The translations under genes were made by a program, and so were the position numbers. Positions 14,103 to 16,000 of a stretch of DNA of 16,000 bases are shown here, one piece after another. Positions within the stretch are counted from its first letter, which is position 1; every line of letters starts with the position of its first letter. The notes below the pieces were generated by a model. That model was not told the origin of the DNA. It searched no databases and saw only the letters and a program-made list of their open reading frames with translations. Origin of the DNA: an uncultured Acinetobacter sp. Its GTDB lineage: Bacteria > Cyanobacteriota > Vampirovibrionia > Gastranaerophilales > Gastranaerophilaceae. The stretch spans positions 1 through 16,000 of the forward strand of contig CAMORE010000039.1 in the NCBI GenBank assembly GCA_946623365.1, read 5' to 3'.

Positions 14103-15404
14103 ATGAATATTACAGTAATAGGTACGGGATATGTTGGTTTAGTTGCAGGTACTTGTCTTGCGGATATGGGGAATAATGTAATATGTGTCGATAATAATTC
14201 CGAAAAAATTCATTTGTTACAAAATGGTATTGTTCCAATATATGAACCGGGGCTTGAAGAACTTATAAACTCAAATGCTAAAGAAAACAGATTAACATTT
14301 TCTACAAATACAGATAAAGCTATTAAGCAGTCAGAAGTTTGTTTTATAGCTGTAGGAACGCCTCAAGATAACGACGGTTCAGTTAATTTAGATGCGTTTA
14401 TGGAAGCTGCAAAAGATATTGCTAAATCTATGAACGGATACAAAGTGATTGTAAATAAATCAACTGTTCCGGTGGGAACAGCGGAGAAAATAACAAAATT
14501 AATAAAAGAATATACTGATTATCCGTTTGATGTTGTTTCTAATCCTGAATTCTTAAAGCAGGGTAATGCTGTTGATGATTTTTTGTATCCTGACAGAATA
14601 ATTATCGGTTCTGACTCACAGAAAGCTACGAATATTATGCAGGAAATATATGCACCGTATTTTAGAACTTCAAACAGAATGATAGTCATGGATGTTAAAT
14701 CCGCTGAAATGACAAAATATGCAGCTAATTCATATTTAGCATCCAGAATCTCGTTTATGAATGAAATGGCAAATTTGTGTGAAAAGTTAGGTGCCAATAT
14801 TAATAATGTAAGAATAGGAATCTCTTCTGACTCAAGAATAGGCAGCAGATTTTTATTTCCCGGATTAGGATATGGTGGCAGCTGCTTTCCAAAAGATATA
14901 AATGCATTAATTAAAATGGGAGAAGATAATTCTTGTACTATGAATATTCTTAATGCCGTAAATATGACAAATTCGCTTCAGAGAGTCAGGTTTGTAGACA
15001 AGATAACCTCATATTTCGGGAACGATTTAAACGGATTACGGTTCGCAGTTTGGGGATTGTCTTTTAAGCCAAAAACAGACGATATGCGAGAAGCGCCCTC
15101 AGTTACCGTTATAAATCAATTGATGGAAAAGGGTGCCCGTATTACTGCATATGATCCAAAGGCTATAGAAAATGCAAAAAAAATATTCGGGAACGAAATA
15201 AATTATGCACGAAGTTCATATGATACCTTAACAAATGCTGATGCATTGTTATTAATCACTGAATGGAACGAATTTAGAAAGCCTGACTTTAATCGTGTAA
15301 AATCTCTTTTAAAAAATCCTGTAATATTTGATGGGAGAAATTTGTATAATAAAACTTCGCTCACAGAACTTGGTATAAAATATTTTAACTTTGGGGAAGT
15401 TTAA
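14103..15404 (+). CDS. ugd: UDP-glucose 6-dehydrogenase
   Basis: Oxidises UDP-glucose to UDP-glucuronate with two NAD+, supplying precursors of capsule, exopolysaccharide or lipid decorations. The 433-residue product is of typical length. It has an N-terminal Rossmann motif GTGYVG (7-12), VGTPQ (84-88), STVPVGT (120-126), NPEFLKQG (148-155), the active-site lysine K205 in EMTKYAANSYLA, and the catalytic C261 in GLGYGGSCFPKD. The C-terminal UDP-binding domain carries WGLSFKPKTDDMREAPS. GGGAG lies several bases before the ATG. The stop codon is only five bases from that of the convergent ruvC. A symbol such as tuaD or rkpK would depend on the glycan made, which is unknown. Confidence 0.95.
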   Translation: MNITVIGTGYVGLVAGTCLADMGNNVICVDNNSEKIHLLQNGIVPIYEPGLEELINSNAKENRLTFSTNTDKAIKQSEVCFIAVGTPQDNDGSVNLDAFMEAAKDIAKSMNGYKVIVNKSTVPVGTAEKITKLIKEYTDYPFDVVSNPEFLKQGNAVDDFLYPDRIIIGSDSQKATNIMQEIYAPYFRTSNRMIVMDVKSAEMTKYAANSYLASRISFMNEMANLCEKLGANINNVRIGISSDSRIGSRFLFPGLGYGGSCFPKDINALIKMGEDNSCTMNILNAVNMTNSLQRVRFVDKITSYFGNDLNGLRFAVWGLSFKPKTDDMREAPSVTVINQLMEKGARITAYDPKAIENAKKIFGNEINYARSSYDTLTNADALLLITEWNEFRKPDFNRVKSLLKNPVIFDGRNLYNKTSLTELGIKYFNFGEV

Positions 15405-15409
15405 AATAG

Positions 15410-15880
15410 TTAAAAAATATTTCTATGGTGGCAGATTGCTATTGCAATAGCATCAACAGTGTCGTCAAGCTTAGGTAAATTATCGGAATCTAATGCTATT
15501 TTTACCATTTGTTCCACTTCTTTTTTTTCTGCTCTTCCATAACCTGTTAAAACCTGTTTTACTTCCATAGGCGTATAACTGAATGTCGGAATGTCATATT
15601 GTTCTAAAACTGTCAATATAACTCCTCTTGCTTCAGCAACCGGAATAACGGTTTTTTGGTTTTTAAAGAAAAACAAGTTTTCAACTGCAGCACAATCCGG
15701 TTTATATTTGTTTACAACGGTAGACAAATCATTGTATATTTCCAGTAATCTTTTTGAATCAGAAAGATCTTTATTAGTTTGAATTGAGCCGGAGGCTTTT
15801 AATATAGGTTTTGAATTATCAACCTCAATCAATCCGTATCCTACTATAGCCATTCCGGGGTCTATTCCGAGTATTTTCAT
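15410..15880 (-). CDS. ruvC: Holliday junction resolvase RuvC
   Basis: Endonuclease that cuts Holliday junctions symmetrically at the end of homologous recombination, working with RuvAB. The 156-residue product has the RNase H-like fold with the four acidic metal ligands: D7 (GIDPG), E67 (AVENLF), D140 and D143 (DDTVDAIAIAICHH). The DNA-contact loops FFFKNQKTVIPVAEARG (70-86) and VLTGYGRAEKKEV (110-122) are intact. Its ATG is fixed by the family N-terminus MKILGIDPG. No ribosome binding site is visible, and a perfect -10 box lies six bases upstream, so the mRNA is probably leaderless. ruvA and ruvB are not adjacent. Confidence 0.95.
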   Translation of the reverse strand: MKILGIDPGMAIVGYGLIEVDNSKPILKASGSIQTNKDLSDSKRLLEIYNDLSTVVNKYKPDCAAVENLFFFKNQKTVIPVAEARGVILTVLEQYDIPTFSYTPMEVKQVLTGYGRAEKKEVEQMVKIALDSDNLPKLDDTVDAIAIAICHHRNIF

Positions 15881-15886
15881 AAATGA

Positions 15887-15895
15887 ATTATAGCA
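15887..15895 (-). promoter_or_regulatory. Extended -10 promoter of ruvC, predicting a leaderless mRNA
   Basis: On the - strand TGCTATAAT is a perfect extended -10 element (TG, one base, TATAAT). Its last T is separated from the ruvC ATG by six bases, placing the transcription start at or beside the ATG. No good -35 box is seen at the expected distance, as is common for extended -10 promoters. Confidence 0.6.
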
Positions 15896-15972
15896 TAAAT
15901 TAATAATGATTTTTTAGCAATAAAATGTTACAATATTTCAATGTTTTGTATGTTAAATAATTAGATGCATAA

Positions 15973-16000
15973 ATGCAACAAATAACATATTTTGTTGCAT
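15973..16000. repeat. Inverted repeat at the window edge
   Basis: Perfect 10-base arms, ATGCAACAAA (15973-15982) and its complement (15991-16000), with an 8-base AT loop. The structure may continue beyond the window. It could be an operator or the terminator of a gene outside; 15896-15972 shows nothing else that I can support. Confidence 0.4.

Overview
This is a strongly AT-rich, gene-dense bacterial chromosome segment of housekeeping genes, with no phage, plasmid, CRISPR or rRNA/tRNA content. My best guess is a gut-type non-photosynthetic relative of the Cyanobacteria (Vampirovibrionia/Gastranaerophilales, 'Melainabacteria'), judged from the low GC, the rpsF-ssb-rpsR cluster, a tandem WYL pair next to coaX, and the style of the small lineage-specific proteins. 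This is only an impression; other low-GC phyla cannot be excluded without a search.

Layout. 1-1470: the site-2 protease RseP (+), closed by a long symmetric terminator shared with the convergent next gene. 1480-3060 (all -): the operon rpsF-ssb-(small broken ORF)-rpsR, then an inverted pair of REP-like repeats, then a 62-residue unknown protein. 3064-3978 (-): a Xer tyrosine recombinase. 4036-7439 (+): a tightly packed run of an unknown 84-residue protein, the GTPase EngB, two adjacent WYL-type regulators and the type III pantothenate kinase CoaX, with overlaps of 14, 26 and 1 bases. 7540-11662 (-): isoleucyl-tRNA synthetase downstream of, and overlapping, a glutamate/dicarboxylate-type symporter. 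11744-13222 (-): a GT39/ArnT-like membrane glycosyltransferase. 13425-15404 (+): QueE and UDP-glucose 6-dehydrogenase. 15410-15880 (-): RuvC, meeting ugd tail to tail with a 5-base gap.

Most genes serve central functions: translation (S6, S18, IleRS, EngB, queuosine synthesis), DNA maintenance (SSB, Xer, RuvC), cofactor synthesis (CoaX) and envelope (RseP, GT39, Ugd). The GT39 enzyme and Ugd flank queE and could both supply surface glycan, but that link is inferred.

The most interesting signals are: a 66-residue protein between ssb and rpsR that is readable only if one A is removed from a run of eight; a REP doublet with a GTAG head just downstream of rpsR; two genes (queE, ruvC) whose -10 boxes lie six bases from the ATG with no ribosome binding site, predicting leaderless mRNAs; a PafBC-like tandem WYL pair; and atypical features in RseP and IleRS.
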